NCBI RefSeq assembly: GCF_003143555.1
Contig: NZ_CP029347.1
Span: forward strand, 2,418,001-2,482,000
Reading direction: 5' to 3'
DNA length: 64,000 nt
Origin: Saliniradius amylolyticus
GTDB taxonomy: Bacteria > Pseudomonadota > Gammaproteobacteria > Enterobacterales > Alteromonadaceae
Made by a program: the position numbers and the translations under genes. The notes beneath the pieces were generated by a model. It was not told the DNA's origin. It worked only from the letters and a program-made list of their open reading frames with translations, and made no database searches. Shown here piece after piece: positions 54,083 through 61,841 of this stretch (positions within the stretch are counted from its first letter, which is position 1; each line of letters begins with the position of its first letter).

Positions 54083-54446
54083 CGTCCGCACCTTTTAAGG
54101 TCGTTCTGAGAAGAAAGCGAGCCGTTGTATCGATTTCAGGTGCATTCCGAAAGCTCGTTACCATCCCGCAATGTGGGCAAGTGAGTGAGTCAACGGAGGC
54201 TTGATCCAGCTCAGGCGATGCGTTCGCCATAGTAGCCATTTGCTGATAAATCCGTTTACAGAGATCCCAAGGTACAGTTCGGGTGGCAATACTCTGAATG
54301 ATATTGCCGTTCTCGTCATAAAACGGAGCCTCTTCCTCCCAGCTAAACTCACCAATACAATACGCTTTCATACTATTAGTAATCATAGGCACTAGCTGCT
54401 CGTACCGAGGATCTAAGGGCACTGGCATCGTTTTAATTCCCATCAC
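54075..54446 (-). CDS. Hypothetical phage protein with C-terminal CxxC
   Basis: 123 residues. Contains SVDSLTCPHCGMVTSFRN near the C-terminus, half a zinc knuckle or a redox-type CPHC. N-terminal part Pro/Tyr-rich without recognised domain. Overlaps the methyltransferase end by 4 bp and the next gene by 8 bp. Confidence 0.62.
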   Translation of the reverse strand: MMGIKTMPVPLDPRYEQLVPMITNSMKAYCIGEFSWEEEAPFYDENGNIIQSIATRTVPWDLCKRIYQQMATMANASPELDQASVDSLTCPHCGMVTSFRNAPEIDTTARFLLRTTLKGADDG

Positions 54447-55030
54447 TTCCTCCTTGGTCGTTGTTGTTTTGGTGGCTTATCAGCCAGCCATTTCAGGCGT
54501 GACCAGCGCGGGGATGGCTTGCGCCAGTCCCACACTAGCCAGCAATAAAACACCGACGAGCTCTCACCATCGCACACACCGGCCTTAGGGCACTTAACCC
54601 GGTTCACAAACACATACACCGAGCGCGGCTTACGGTTGGCGTAGAGAGTGTCAAACCGCTCAACGCCCTCCAGCGCGTTAATGCGAGCAAACACCGCCAC
54701 TTTATGCTGGCTGTGCTCCATGGCATGGGTGATAAACTCACTCAGCAGCAGGAACGGCGGGTTCATGATCACGTTGGCGTACTGACGTTCGTGCTCCAAG
54801 TAATTTACGCCCGTCTCACCATAGCCCCAGTCGTTCAGGTCAAGCGAGGTCACATCCTGATGACCTTTGGCTTTCAACGCCTCAGAAATGGTGCCATAGC
54901 CACAGCCGGGGTCGATGATCGAACCCTCAAAACGCTCCCGTTTCAGCAGCGCCTTAACCGCCCACTCAGGCGTAGTGTAAAGGTCAGAAGGCAACGCATC
55001 AGGGTTACGTCTAGAGTTAGCGGAGGCCAT
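54443..55030 (-). CDS. Phage N6-adenine-type DNA methyltransferase-like protein
   Basis: 195 residues. SAM-binding motif IIDPGCGYGTISEALKAKG and catalytic NPPF (ANVIMNPPFLLLSEF). YTTPEWAVKALLKRERF at the start is typical of phage methylase-like proteins. C-terminus very basic (KWLADKPPKQQRPRRK). May protect phage DNA from restriction. No partner nuclease is adjacent. Its start overlaps the exonuclease gene. Confidence 0.82.
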   Translation of the reverse strand: MASANSRRNPDALPSDLYTTPEWAVKALLKRERFEGSIIDPGCGYGTISEALKAKGHQDVTSLDLNDWGYGETGVNYLEHERQYANVIMNPPFLLLSEFITHAMEHSQHKVAVFARINALEGVERFDTLYANRKPRSVYVFVNRVKCPKAGVCDGESSSVFYCWLVWDWRKPSPRWSRLKWLADKPPKQQRPRRK

Positions 55031-55595
55031 GCGCCACCCCCATCAAACGGTCGTTCACGGCCTCGATCACCCGTTTTGTTACCAAGCAATCGGCAAAGGC
55101 TCGATGCAAGGTCAAGTCTGAGGTGTTCACGGCCTGCTGACGGGCGGCATTGCCGAGCTTCTGCCACTTGTACTGATCACGCTCCTCATCCCACTCGCCG
55201 TAGAACGCGGCGTACCACTGCATGGCGCAGATGCAGTCGCCGGTCAGCAACTGGACGATGCCGCGCTTCTCGCTGCTTTGATTGAGCAGGCGAATATCGT
55301 AATCCCGGTTGTAGATGATCAAAGGGTGGTTCAAGACCAGGCCCAGAAAGAGGTCATACACCTCGTCCCAGGTGGGCGCATACTGCACCATGTCGTTAGT
55401 GATGCCATGAATGGCCGTAGCCTCAGCCGGAATGGGGTCAAAGGGCTGGATCAAGGTATCAAACACCTTCACCCCAGTGGCCGCATCAATCACACTCACC
55501 TCTACCACCTCGGCGTTGTCGTCCAGTCCGGTGGTTTCGGTATCCAAGATCAGCGCGCCGTCCATCTCTATGGGTTGAATCGCTGGCTTAGCCAT
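55017..55595 (-). CDS. DnaQ-like 3'-5' exonuclease (DEDDh)
   Basis: 192 residues from ATG 55595, which has AAGGAGG 8 bases before it. ExoI LDTETTG, ExoII-type IIYNRDYDIRLLN, ExoIII HRAFADCLVTKRVI. Matches the epsilon-type proofreading fold; phage versions trim DNA ends or support replication. Overlaps the preceding gene by 8 bp. Confidence 0.88.
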   Translation of the reverse strand: MAKPAIQPIEMDGALILDTETTGLDDNAEVVEVSVIDAATGVKVFDTLIQPFDPIPAEATAIHGITNDMVQYAPTWDEVYDLFLGLVLNHPLIIYNRDYDIRLLNQSSEKRGIVQLLTGDCICAMQWYAAFYGEWDEERDQYKWQKLGNAARQQAVNTSDLTLHRAFADCLVTKRVIEAVNDRLMGVAHGLR

Positions 55596-56127
55596 AGCGC
55601 ACCTCCTTAACCGGCTCCTCACTCAGTACGCTGACTTTTAACGCATACTGCACAGCGTTGATAATGCGGCACAGGTACATATACTCCGGGTTATCTTTCT
55701 CAGGCAGCTGGTAACGCCAGTCGTAATCAAACACCTCCCGCAGTAACGCCTCGTTGGGGCACTCCATGGTCATCTCGTCCACCTGGGCGCACATGCGCTC
55801 GGCGGTGTCGTTATCGAGCAGGTCGGCCTCTCGCTGGCGCTGTATCTCCTGCTTAATGGCTCGGCGCACCAGGTCATCATCGGCGGTAATGCGGGCGGGA
55901 ATGGAGCTTAAGCTATTGCACAGGTAGTTCTCGTCGCAGCGCACAAAGAAGTGCGCGACCGAGGCGGCGCCCATGGCGTTCCAATTAGCACTCCACGTCT
56001 GGTCAAAACAGCGGATGGTGATCCTGCCCTTATTCGGGCCGAGATCTTCCAAAAACACCGTGATCGGGTCTAACCGCTCCAACTCAGAGATGTTCAGCTT
56101 AAGGGTGGTTGAGCGTTCTACTTTCAT
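55588..56127 (-). CDS. Hypothetical phage early protein
   Basis: 179 residues. N-terminal beta-rich part (ITVFLEDLGPNKGRITIRCFDQTWSANWNAMG) then acidic helices ending YMYLCRIINAVQYALKVSVL. The TWSANWNAMG pattern recurs in prophage early proteins as I recall, but I cannot name a family. Start overlaps the HD protein end by 4 bp. Confidence 0.68.
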   Translation of the reverse strand: MKVERSTTLKLNISELERLDPITVFLEDLGPNKGRITIRCFDQTWSANWNAMGAASVAHFFVRCDENYLCNSLSSIPARITADDDLVRRAIKQEIQRQREADLLDNDTAERMCAQVDEMTMECPNEALLREVFDYDWRYQLPEKDNPEYMYLCRIINAVQYALKVSVLSEEPVKEVRYG

Positions 56128-56693
56128 GCTGCTCCTCCCTGCTCAGTCAACGCCACATTGGGGCCGTAGCGTTCGCGTAGAACCAACTGGTTATAGCGCG
56201 CCTGAAAACGCTGTTTCGCTTGCTCGGGTGTCCAAGGTGAAATCACCTCAGATAACGGCTCAACCCCCTCCAACATGGCCCAAGGTAGGGTTTGTTCGGC
56301 CATCAGGTCGCGCCGCTCAGTGGCCAACAAAATCAGATCGGCTTGCTTAATAGCAGGGTCCAAGGGCGTGGTTACACCTAACTGCGCAAACAGCGCCTCT
56401 TCCACCTCATCTTCCAAGGCTTGAAAGTCCAGTAGCATTCGCTTAATGGGGTGGGTCATATCTCCGGTAACAGCCTCGGCCGCATCGTGAAACAGCGCAT
56501 CGTATTGCAGCTCACGGGGCACAATCTGGCTCACCAGCACCGAATGCTGAGCCACCGAATAAAATGCCTGGCAATGGCCGTTAAAACGGCATTGGTTTGA
56601 CAGCGAATGGGCAATGTCATTGACCGTCAGCGCCGACACATCCGGCCCCGAAAGGTCTAAGTAATCACCGCTGTAGGTTTGATAGTTACTCAT
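56124..56693 (-). CDS. HD-domain phosphohydrolase (YfbR-like phage type)
   Basis: 189 residues. His-Asp metal ligands: YSVAQHSVLVS, ALFHDAAEAVTGDM (HD pair) and a distal Asp in KQADLILLATERRDL. Related cellular YfbR is a 5'-deoxynucleotidase; phage versions are common in early operons and may alter nucleotide pools or defence signals. Substrate unknown. Confidence 0.85.
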   Translation of the reverse strand: MSNYQTYSGDYLDLSGPDVSALTVNDIAHSLSNQCRFNGHCQAFYSVAQHSVLVSQIVPRELQYDALFHDAAEAVTGDMTHPIKRMLLDFQALEDEVEEALFAQLGVTTPLDPAIKQADLILLATERRDLMAEQTLPWAMLEGVEPLSEVISPWTPEQAKQRFQARYNQLVLRERYGPNVALTEQGGAA

Positions 56694-56766
56694 AATTACC
56701 TCTACTCAGTTAATGTTAATTAAGGGGTTGGCGCCCCTGTGTTGTGCCGGCACAGCGCCGGCGGGT

Positions 56767-57024
56767 TTACTGGATCAGGCCCAACACTCGTGCCTGAGCC
56801 ACGTACAGCTCGTCCACAAAGTCCGGCTGAATCCGATGGTTTTTAATGCCCTTGGCCCCTCGCAGGGCTTTGCGCCGCAGCTGGTACCAGCGTTCCGCCA
56901 GGCCCTGTTCAATTAAAAAACGGCCGGTGACGCGCACCGTTACACCTCGGCAAAACTCCGCCGCACTGATCACCGCCTGGGGTGGTTGCTGTTCAACTTG
57001 TTGCTTTTCGATTTGTTGTTCCAT
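56767..57024 (-). CDS. Small hypothetical phage protein
   Basis: 85 residues. Gln/Glu-rich start, then ISAAEFCRGVTVRVTGRFLIEQGLAERWYQLRRKALRGAKG and PDFVDELYVAQARVLGLI, an amphipathic helix pattern. No family recognised. Follows the primase gene by 14 bp in the early operon. Confidence 0.6.
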   Translation of the reverse strand: MEQQIEKQQVEQQPPQAVISAAEFCRGVTVRVTGRFLIEQGLAERWYQLRRKALRGAKGIKNHRIQPDFVDELYVAQARVLGLIQ

Positions 57025-57038
57025 GGTCTCCTCCGTTG

Positions 57039-59801
57039 TTAGTCAATCTTGTCCGGCCCATCGGGTACCGACGGTGCCAGTCCAAACTGCTGCAATTCCT
57101 CAATACTCAGCGCCAGCATATTGCTTATGCGCCGCCCGTTAATGGTCTTCTCCACGCCGTCTTTCACCACCACACCGGCCTTTAACAACTGCTTTTTCAG
57201 CACCCGGGCACTCTTCACCGGCAAACCGTCGTAAATGTGTTTCAGCGCCGGGCTCTGGCCGATGTGCTGCATAATGTGGCTAGGGCGAATCAGTAAGCAG
57301 AACGTCTCTTCCACCGTGTCAAAGTGGCTGGGGTGTCGATAATGGCCCGCGTCCAGCTCGCCCAAAATCAACTCCATAATCCAAATCCAGGGTTCGCGGT
57401 CGCTGTCGGTTTCCTTGATGTGGCTGTTCATGTCCTGAATCAAATCATTGTGAAAGCCGTTGTAGTTCGAGGGCACGTCGGCAAATTCGCTGAGCAACCG
57501 CCACGCCATCAACAAGCAGGCGTAGTTATCGCGCATACGAGTGGCGCCGTTGTCGTGCGCCGCCGCCATCGAATATTTCTCCATGTACTCGATGCATTCG
57601 TGGTACAGAGTGCTCACCTGCTCACGGCTGTAGCGGGTAATAAACTGCAACCACTCCTTCACAGGAAAGCGCGGCAAACTCTCGGGTATCAGCGCGCCCT
57701 TGCCTTTGTTCAAATCCGCTCGCACCACCTTGCCCAGTAGGCTGTCCACGGGCACGTCCTCACCGGCCAACAACACCGGCGCTATCAGCACATACTCCAG
57801 CATGTCACTACCACGGCGGGTTACCGTGTAGTTGTAGCTTTCCTGCAACTGGGCCACCGCCAAATCAATAATGCGCTTACCCTGGGCGCTCAGTTCTTCC
57901 CACCCGACGGGATGTGTGGTGTGGCTGATGGAGGTCAACAAGCGAAATTCGGATTTCAGGCTCTGGCCAGAAAACATGGTAAAGGCAATGGAGCGCTCCA
58001 ACCGTTTGATCAACGTTGACTTACCCGTGCCTTTGTCCGCCTGCAATACCATGTGCGGCCACTTGCCAATAAAGGTTTTTAAGTGCGCGCCCAAGGCCCA
58101 CACCAGCAGGGTCAATGCCGAGTTGCCTTGCATGGTTTTGGCGTAGGCCTCAATCACTGGCTTGGCTTGGTGCACAGGGCCAGAAGGGAAAGACAGGTTG
58201 TGATAAGGGCACTGCTTATCCGGCTCACTAAAGTAACAGTCTGGCCCCTCATTCAGCACTGGCTTGCCCTGTTTCCAGGCAATACCCACAAAGTTCAGCG
58301 CATCGCGCCCGCCCATGTGAGTGGTGCGCTCCAAAATGTTCAGCATTCGTGCAAACTGCGCGGGGCGGAAAATGGGCCCAAAGCGTTTCCACTGGTCAAT
58401 ATTGTGCAACTGCTCGTCTTGCATCACGCGCCGTATCAACTTACCGGGATGCCGAGGCACCTGCACACTGGCGGCAAACACAGTATTGGGCTGACTGTCG
58501 CTCTCACCGGTCAGTGCCGCGGTGGCGCTGGTAATGGTCACACGGCTGAGCGCGGCAATACGAAAGCCGGCCAGATCGTGGAATGTTTTTTTCTCGTTGC
58601 CTTCCTCGTCCTCGCCCAACTTCACAAAACTGCTAAAATCGGGCCGCACTCGGTATTGCCAATACACCGCAAAATCGTGGTCAGGCAGGGTTACCCGCCG
58701 CCGAGCGTGCGTGGCATGGCAACCCTTTGCAGGCGCCGAGCCGGGAAAGCCCTGAATCAACCAGTTCTCATAACAGCGCAACTTATTCATGGTGGTGGCA
58801 GGGCCAAGCTGTTGCAGTAAATCGTTCACATCGTTCACCCCCTCCGGCCACTTGGCGTGATCCACAAACAGGCAGGGAATGTTCAGCGCGCTCAGCGCCT
58901 CGTAGATTTCCCAGCCGGCCTCAGGACCGGGGCGACGTCCTTTCATTGGGCCGTTCTCTACCGGTGGGTCGTTGTCCATGCACACCACTACAAACTTATT
59001 CTGCAGAAAGCGAAAGTCCATGGTGTCCACCGCCAGCCCGCGCAGCGCCACCGCCGTCACCGGCACCTTGCCAGTGGCCTTAGGGTCAAAGGCGCTGATG
59101 ATGCTGGCCGCATTAATGGCCGACTCCACCACATACACCGTTTTGGCTCGTTTCAACGCGTTCAGGTCTGGTACCCAAGGGTGGCCCATCTTCTCGCCTT
59201 GGCTTTTGGTTTTCAGGCCACCGTTTAACTCCTTGTCAAAGTATCGGTTATCAATGCCCACCACCCGGTTGGTGTGTAGGCAGCGGGCAATAAAGCTCAC
59301 CGCGGGGCCACCGTGGCCTTGCTCACCCGCTTGTTTTTGGGTGCTCCGCCAATCGTTATGGCCTACCGCTTTGCGGGCAATCAGGTAATCCACTACCTCG
59401 GCGCTCAGCTTACGTTCGTTCACCAAATAGTCTTTGGCCGGCCCAGGGTTGGCCAACACCTGATCGGCCACCCATTCAATTTGGGTTTTTTCTTTCGGCG
59501 CTTCGGGCCGGTCTGGCTCAATGCCATAAATTTCATGCAAGCGACTTAAGGCTTGGCCGCTGTCGTTCAAGCCCTCCACGTACATCACCAAGTCAATGCA
59601 ACTGCCGCCGGCATCGCCTGCGTGGTCCTTCCAGCGCATCATGCCATCGTTGCCCGTCCAAATACTCAGGCTCGGGTTTTGGTCCTTACGGTGCGGGCTG
59701 CGGTAATTGCCACTCGGGTCAGGGCGCTCCATACCCAAGCGGGTGGCCAAATCGTGTAGATCAATCCTCTGCTTTAAGTCGTTGGCGGATGCCATACTCA
59801 T
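57039..59801 (-). CDS. Phage primase-helicase with degenerate zinc finger
   Basis: 920 residues. N-terminal CHC2-like segment (about 10-65) where the usual Cys ligands are replaced (YRSPHRKDQNPSLSIW...DHAGDAGGSCIDLVMYV). A TOPRIM domain follows (about 215-290) with Glu in VVESAINAASI and Asp-x-Asp in VVCMDNDPP. The C-terminal AAA helicase has Walker A LQADKGTGKSTLIKRL near residue 589 and Walker B-like HPVGWEEL. It would prime and unwind phage DNA. Loss of the zinc ligands is seen directly; the effect is unknown. Start overlaps the next gene upstream. Confidence 0.85.
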   Translation of the reverse strand: MSMASANDLKQRIDLHDLATRLGMERPDPSGNYRSPHRKDQNPSLSIWTGNDGMMRWKDHAGDAGGSCIDLVMYVEGLNDSGQALSRLHEIYGIEPDRPEAPKEKTQIEWVADQVLANPGPAKDYLVNERKLSAEVVDYLIARKAVGHNDWRSTQKQAGEQGHGGPAVSFIARCLHTNRVVGIDNRYFDKELNGGLKTKSQGEKMGHPWVPDLNALKRAKTVYVVESAINAASIISAFDPKATGKVPVTAVALRGLAVDTMDFRFLQNKFVVVCMDNDPPVENGPMKGRRPGPEAGWEIYEALSALNIPCLFVDHAKWPEGVNDVNDLLQQLGPATTMNKLRCYENWLIQGFPGSAPAKGCHATHARRRVTLPDHDFAVYWQYRVRPDFSSFVKLGEDEEGNEKKTFHDLAGFRIAALSRVTITSATAALTGESDSQPNTVFAASVQVPRHPGKLIRRVMQDEQLHNIDQWKRFGPIFRPAQFARMLNILERTTHMGGRDALNFVGIAWKQGKPVLNEGPDCYFSEPDKQCPYHNLSFPSGPVHQAKPVIEAYAKTMQGNSALTLLVWALGAHLKTFIGKWPHMVLQADKGTGKSTLIKRLERSIAFTMFSGQSLKSEFRLLTSISHTTHPVGWEELSAQGKRIIDLAVAQLQESYNYTVTRRGSDMLEYVLIAPVLLAGEDVPVDSLLGKVVRADLNKGKGALIPESLPRFPVKEWLQFITRYSREQVSTLYHECIEYMEKYSMAAAHDNGATRMRDNYACLLMAWRLLSEFADVPSNYNGFHNDLIQDMNSHIKETDSDREPWIWIMELILGELDAGHYRHPSHFDTVEETFCLLIRPSHIMQHIGQSPALKHIYDGLPVKSARVLKKQLLKAGVVVKDGVEKTINGRRISNMLALSIEELQQFGLAPSVPDGPDKID

Positions 59802-60030
59802 TGCCTCCCATTGCCGCCGGGTTCACGAGCACGTCTACCGGTCCAAATGTGTTTTCGAGTTGTTGTTTTACGGTGTTAAAGGCGTGGCTTTGAAGCAGCT
59901 GAGCTAATGCCGGGTTTTCATCCCGGATCAGAGCCCAGGCCTTACGCTTTTTGTCTGCGGGTAAGCGGGTCAGGTTAATTTGCACCCCAGCTCGTGCCGT
60001 TCGCACCAGTGGTCCTGTTACTTCCGGCAT
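59761..60030 (-). CDS. Small hypothetical phage protein
   Basis: 89 residues: GPLVRTARAGVQINLTRLPADKKRKAWALIRDENPALAQLLQ and NTFGPVDVLVN. Basic helical middle; no family recognised. Overlaps the recombinase end (13 bp) and the primase start (41 bp). Confidence 0.6.
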   Translation of the reverse strand: MPEVTGPLVRTARAGVQINLTRLPADKKRKAWALIRDENPALAQLLQSHAFNTVKQQLENTFGPVDVLVNPAAMGGNEYGIRQRLKAED

Positions 60031-60686
60031 GTGCTGGCCTCCTGCATAGCATTCACCAGCGCCTCTTTGTCGGGTCGGGTATAAATGGCCGTGGTGTTAA
60101 TGTTGGCGTGCCCGAGCACCGCCTGCACATGGCGCAAGGCGGCGGGGCTTTCGCTGCGCTCTAGGTAGCGCTTAGCCCATGTATGGCGCAACCAGTGCAC
60201 CGTACCCATAGGCACCTCGGCCTGATCACACCAATAGCGAAACCGCTCCTGAAAGTTACGGCGCGACAAGCCACGGTTGCGTAAGCGTCCCACTATGAGC
60301 GGGCGCTCGTCGTGGGGTAAGTCCCAGTCCCAGTGGCGGGTCATCTGCTTGTGCAGGCTCAGTAATTGCTTCAACGCCGCCGTAGCGGATTTATTAAGGT
60401 GCACCGGGTGCTTTTTCTGGCGTTTATTGTTCGCCGCCTCAAACACCAAGTATTCCTCTTTCAGCGAATCGCGGGCGTTGCCCAAGGTAAAGCCCAGCAT
60501 AGGCAGGTTCTCACGCTCCGCTTTGCGGGCATCTGGGCCAAACAACACCCCCAAGCGCACGGCGGTTTCGCGGAACAGTAAACACACGTAATAATCCCGC
60601 TTGGCGGCAAGGTCATCCACTCGGCGCAAGGTGCTGAACAGGCGCTTTTCCTCGGCCTCGGTGTAGTAGCTTTCAAATACACTCAC
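60018..60686 (-). CDS. Tyrosine recombinase consisting of the catalytic domain only
   Basis: 222 residues, no N-terminal arm-binding or core-binding domain. Catalytic set: Arg in FRETAVRLGVLFG, Lys in KKHPVHL, HWLRHTWAKRY, VLGHANINTTAIY with the Tyr in TAIYTR. It sits inside the replication operon, coupled to its neighbours, far from the element end. It could resolve replication multimers or control phase-variable inversion rather than integrate (inference). Confidence 0.85.
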   Translation of the reverse strand: MSVFESYYTEAEEKRLFSTLRRVDDLAAKRDYYVCLLFRETAVRLGVLFGPDARKAERENLPMLGFTLGNARDSLKEEYLVFEAANNKRQKKHPVHLNKSATAALKQLLSLHKQMTRHWDWDLPHDERPLIVGRLRNRGLSRRNFQERFRYWCDQAEVPMGTVHWLRHTWAKRYLERSESPAALRHVQAVLGHANINTTAIYTRPDKEALVNAMQEASTCRK

Positions 60687-60874
60687 GATTGCCCCTCCGC
60701 CTTGCTCTGCTCGGGCTCGTCAGTGCTGAGCATCTGCATCAGCTCGTCACCAAAAAATTGCGTAATCAAGCCTTGAGGCAACACCACCTGCTTACCGGCG
60801 GTGTTATCCGTTACCCGTTGAATGCCCTTTTTGGTTAAGGCCACAGGTACGCCGTTGGCATTGGTGTCAGCCAT
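60683..60874 (-). CDS. Small hypothetical phage protein
   Basis: 63 residues, ATGA overlap with the recombinase. VALTKKGIQRVTDNTAGKQVVLPQGLITQFFGDELMQML. No family recognised; coupling makes it likely to be translated. Confidence 0.6.
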   Translation of the reverse strand: MADTNANGVPVALTKKGIQRVTDNTAGKQVVLPQGLITQFFGDELMQMLSTDEPEQSKAEGQS

Positions 60875-61352
60875 GGGGCACCTCCGGCGTCAGCTCAGGC
60901 ACCAAATGGCGCGCACGGGCTAAAAACTCAAAGCCCGCGGCAATGGCTTCAAAAAACTCGCGCTCAATACGCTCGTACTCCTTGGCGCTAATGTCACCAT
61001 CGGCCAGCGCCGAATTTAGCTCGCGGTTTACATCGCCGATTTCCGCATGCCAGTTGCTGTAGCGGTTTAACAGCTCCATATCACTGGTGTCGTGAAAATT
61101 GCGGCCAAGGGCCACGGCTTGAAAACCACACACATGGTTGCAGGTATGCAAAATGGAGAAGTCGCTGGTGTCTAACTGCATCAGCAGCGAGTCCAGCAAG
61201 CCCAGCTTATGGGTGGGGGTATTGGGGTTAACTTCGTTAGACAGCACATTGGGCTTTTTACCCAACAGTGTTTCAAAGTAGCGAGCACCTTTTCGGCGCA
61301 CAAAGTCATAAGCCGCCCGCTCTACGGGGGCCACACGGCTACGATCCATCAT
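60867..61352 (-). CDS. Phage CII-like regulatory protein (CP76 type)
   Basis: 161 residues. YDFVRRKGARYFETLLGKKPNVLSNEVNPNTPTHKLGLLDSLLMQLDTSDFSILHTCNHVCGF has the pattern of the phage regulatory CII (CP76) family: replication-arrest HTH with KPxVLxNKVNP and HKLxLxE. First gene of the long leftward early operon, 156 bp after the RHH gene. Expected to influence lysis-lysogeny choice. Confidence 0.8.
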   Translation of the reverse strand: MMDRSRVAPVERAAYDFVRRKGARYFETLLGKKPNVLSNEVNPNTPTHKLGLLDSLLMQLDTSDFSILHTCNHVCGFQAVALGRNFHDTSDMELLNRYSNWHAEIGDVNRELNSALADGDISAKEYERIEREFFEAIAAGFEFLARARHLVPELTPEVPHG

Positions 61353-61479
61353 CGCGTTATTCCTGTTTACAATTCACATTGAAAAAAACAGGGCTCACGC
61401 TACAATCGGGCTCAGAGGTCGAACGTGTCGAAGCGATCTTCTCTTTCGGTTTGCCGATTGAGCAGAACCTCTACTCAGG

Positions 61480-61505
61480 CCCTTACCTGTTGGCGCAGGT
61501 AAGGG
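61480..61505. repeat. Perfect 10-bp-stem hairpin after the RHH gene
   Basis: CCCTTACCTG-TTGGCG-CAGGTAAGGG directly after the RHH stop. No T-run on the minus strand, so it may be a transcript-stabilising or operator-type dyad instead of a simple terminator. Confidence 0.55.
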
Positions 61506-61509
61506 TTCT

Positions 61510-61722
61510 TTATGCAATAAGGCTGCGGTAGTCGGGGTCCTTATCGATAGCAGCTAATTTTAGCTTTTCCTCTTCGGCCTGCACGGCCTCCTCAAGCAAT
61601 ACTGCCGCCATTTGTGAAGGTGGGCGTTTATCTAACGTGGCTAAACGAATCACTCTCGCCTTTAATTCCCTACCACGAACACTCAGTGTCGGGTTGTTTT
61701 TCAGTGCTTTTTTCTGGCTCAT
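61510..61722 (-). CDS. Ribbon-helix-helix-like small regulator (Cro position)
   Basis: 70 residues: KNNPTLSVRGRELKARVIRLATLDKRPPSQMAAVLLEEAVQAEEEKLKL gives one strand and two helices of the Arc/CopG class. Divergent from the CI-like repressor, with its promoter overlapped by the operators at 61763-61820, exactly where a Cro-type gene sits. A partial third operator lies in its own 3' end. Confidence 0.78.
   Translation of the reverse strand: MSQKKALKNNPTLSVRGRELKARVIRLATLDKRPPSQMAAVLLEEAVQAEEEKLKLAAIDKDPDYRSLIA
61551..61566. promoter_or_regulatory. Partial third copy of the repressor operator
   Basis: CAGCTAATTTTAGCTT matches 15 of 16 bases of the operator at 61805. It lies in the coding end of the RHH gene, about 240 bp from the other sites, a spacing that could allow looping. 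Confidence 0.55.
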
Positions 61723-61762
61723 TGGTACAATCCTGTTTACTTTTGTTTGTCAAAAACGCAAA

Positions 61763-61778
61763 CAGCTATTTTTAGCTG
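61763..61778. promoter_or_regulatory. Palindromic operator O2 of the lysogeny switch
   Basis: CAGCTATTTTTAGCTG, a 6-4-6 dyad; its centre is 42 bp (four helical turns) from the centre of O1. Confidence 0.78.
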
Positions 61779-61796
61779 CTTTTGTTTACAGGAGAG

Positions 61797-61825
61797 ATAT
61801 TAGACAGCTAATTTTAGCTGGTCAA
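61797..61825 (-). promoter_or_regulatory. Leftward early promoter with operator O1 in its spacer
   Basis: TTGACC (61825-61820) and TAATAT (61802-61797), 17-bp spacing, drive the RHH gene and probably the early operon. The dyad CAGCTAATTTTAGCTG (61805-61820) fills the spacer, so repressor binding would exclude polymerase. The opposite-strand promoter for the repressor must overlap the same 80 bp. Confidence 0.8.
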
Positions 61826-61841
61826 GTGTTTTCAACTTTCT

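Noticed and set aside
58083-58820. 245-codon open frame opposite the primase-helicase
   Set aside because: Antisense shadow in GC-rich DNA; no domain or start signal.
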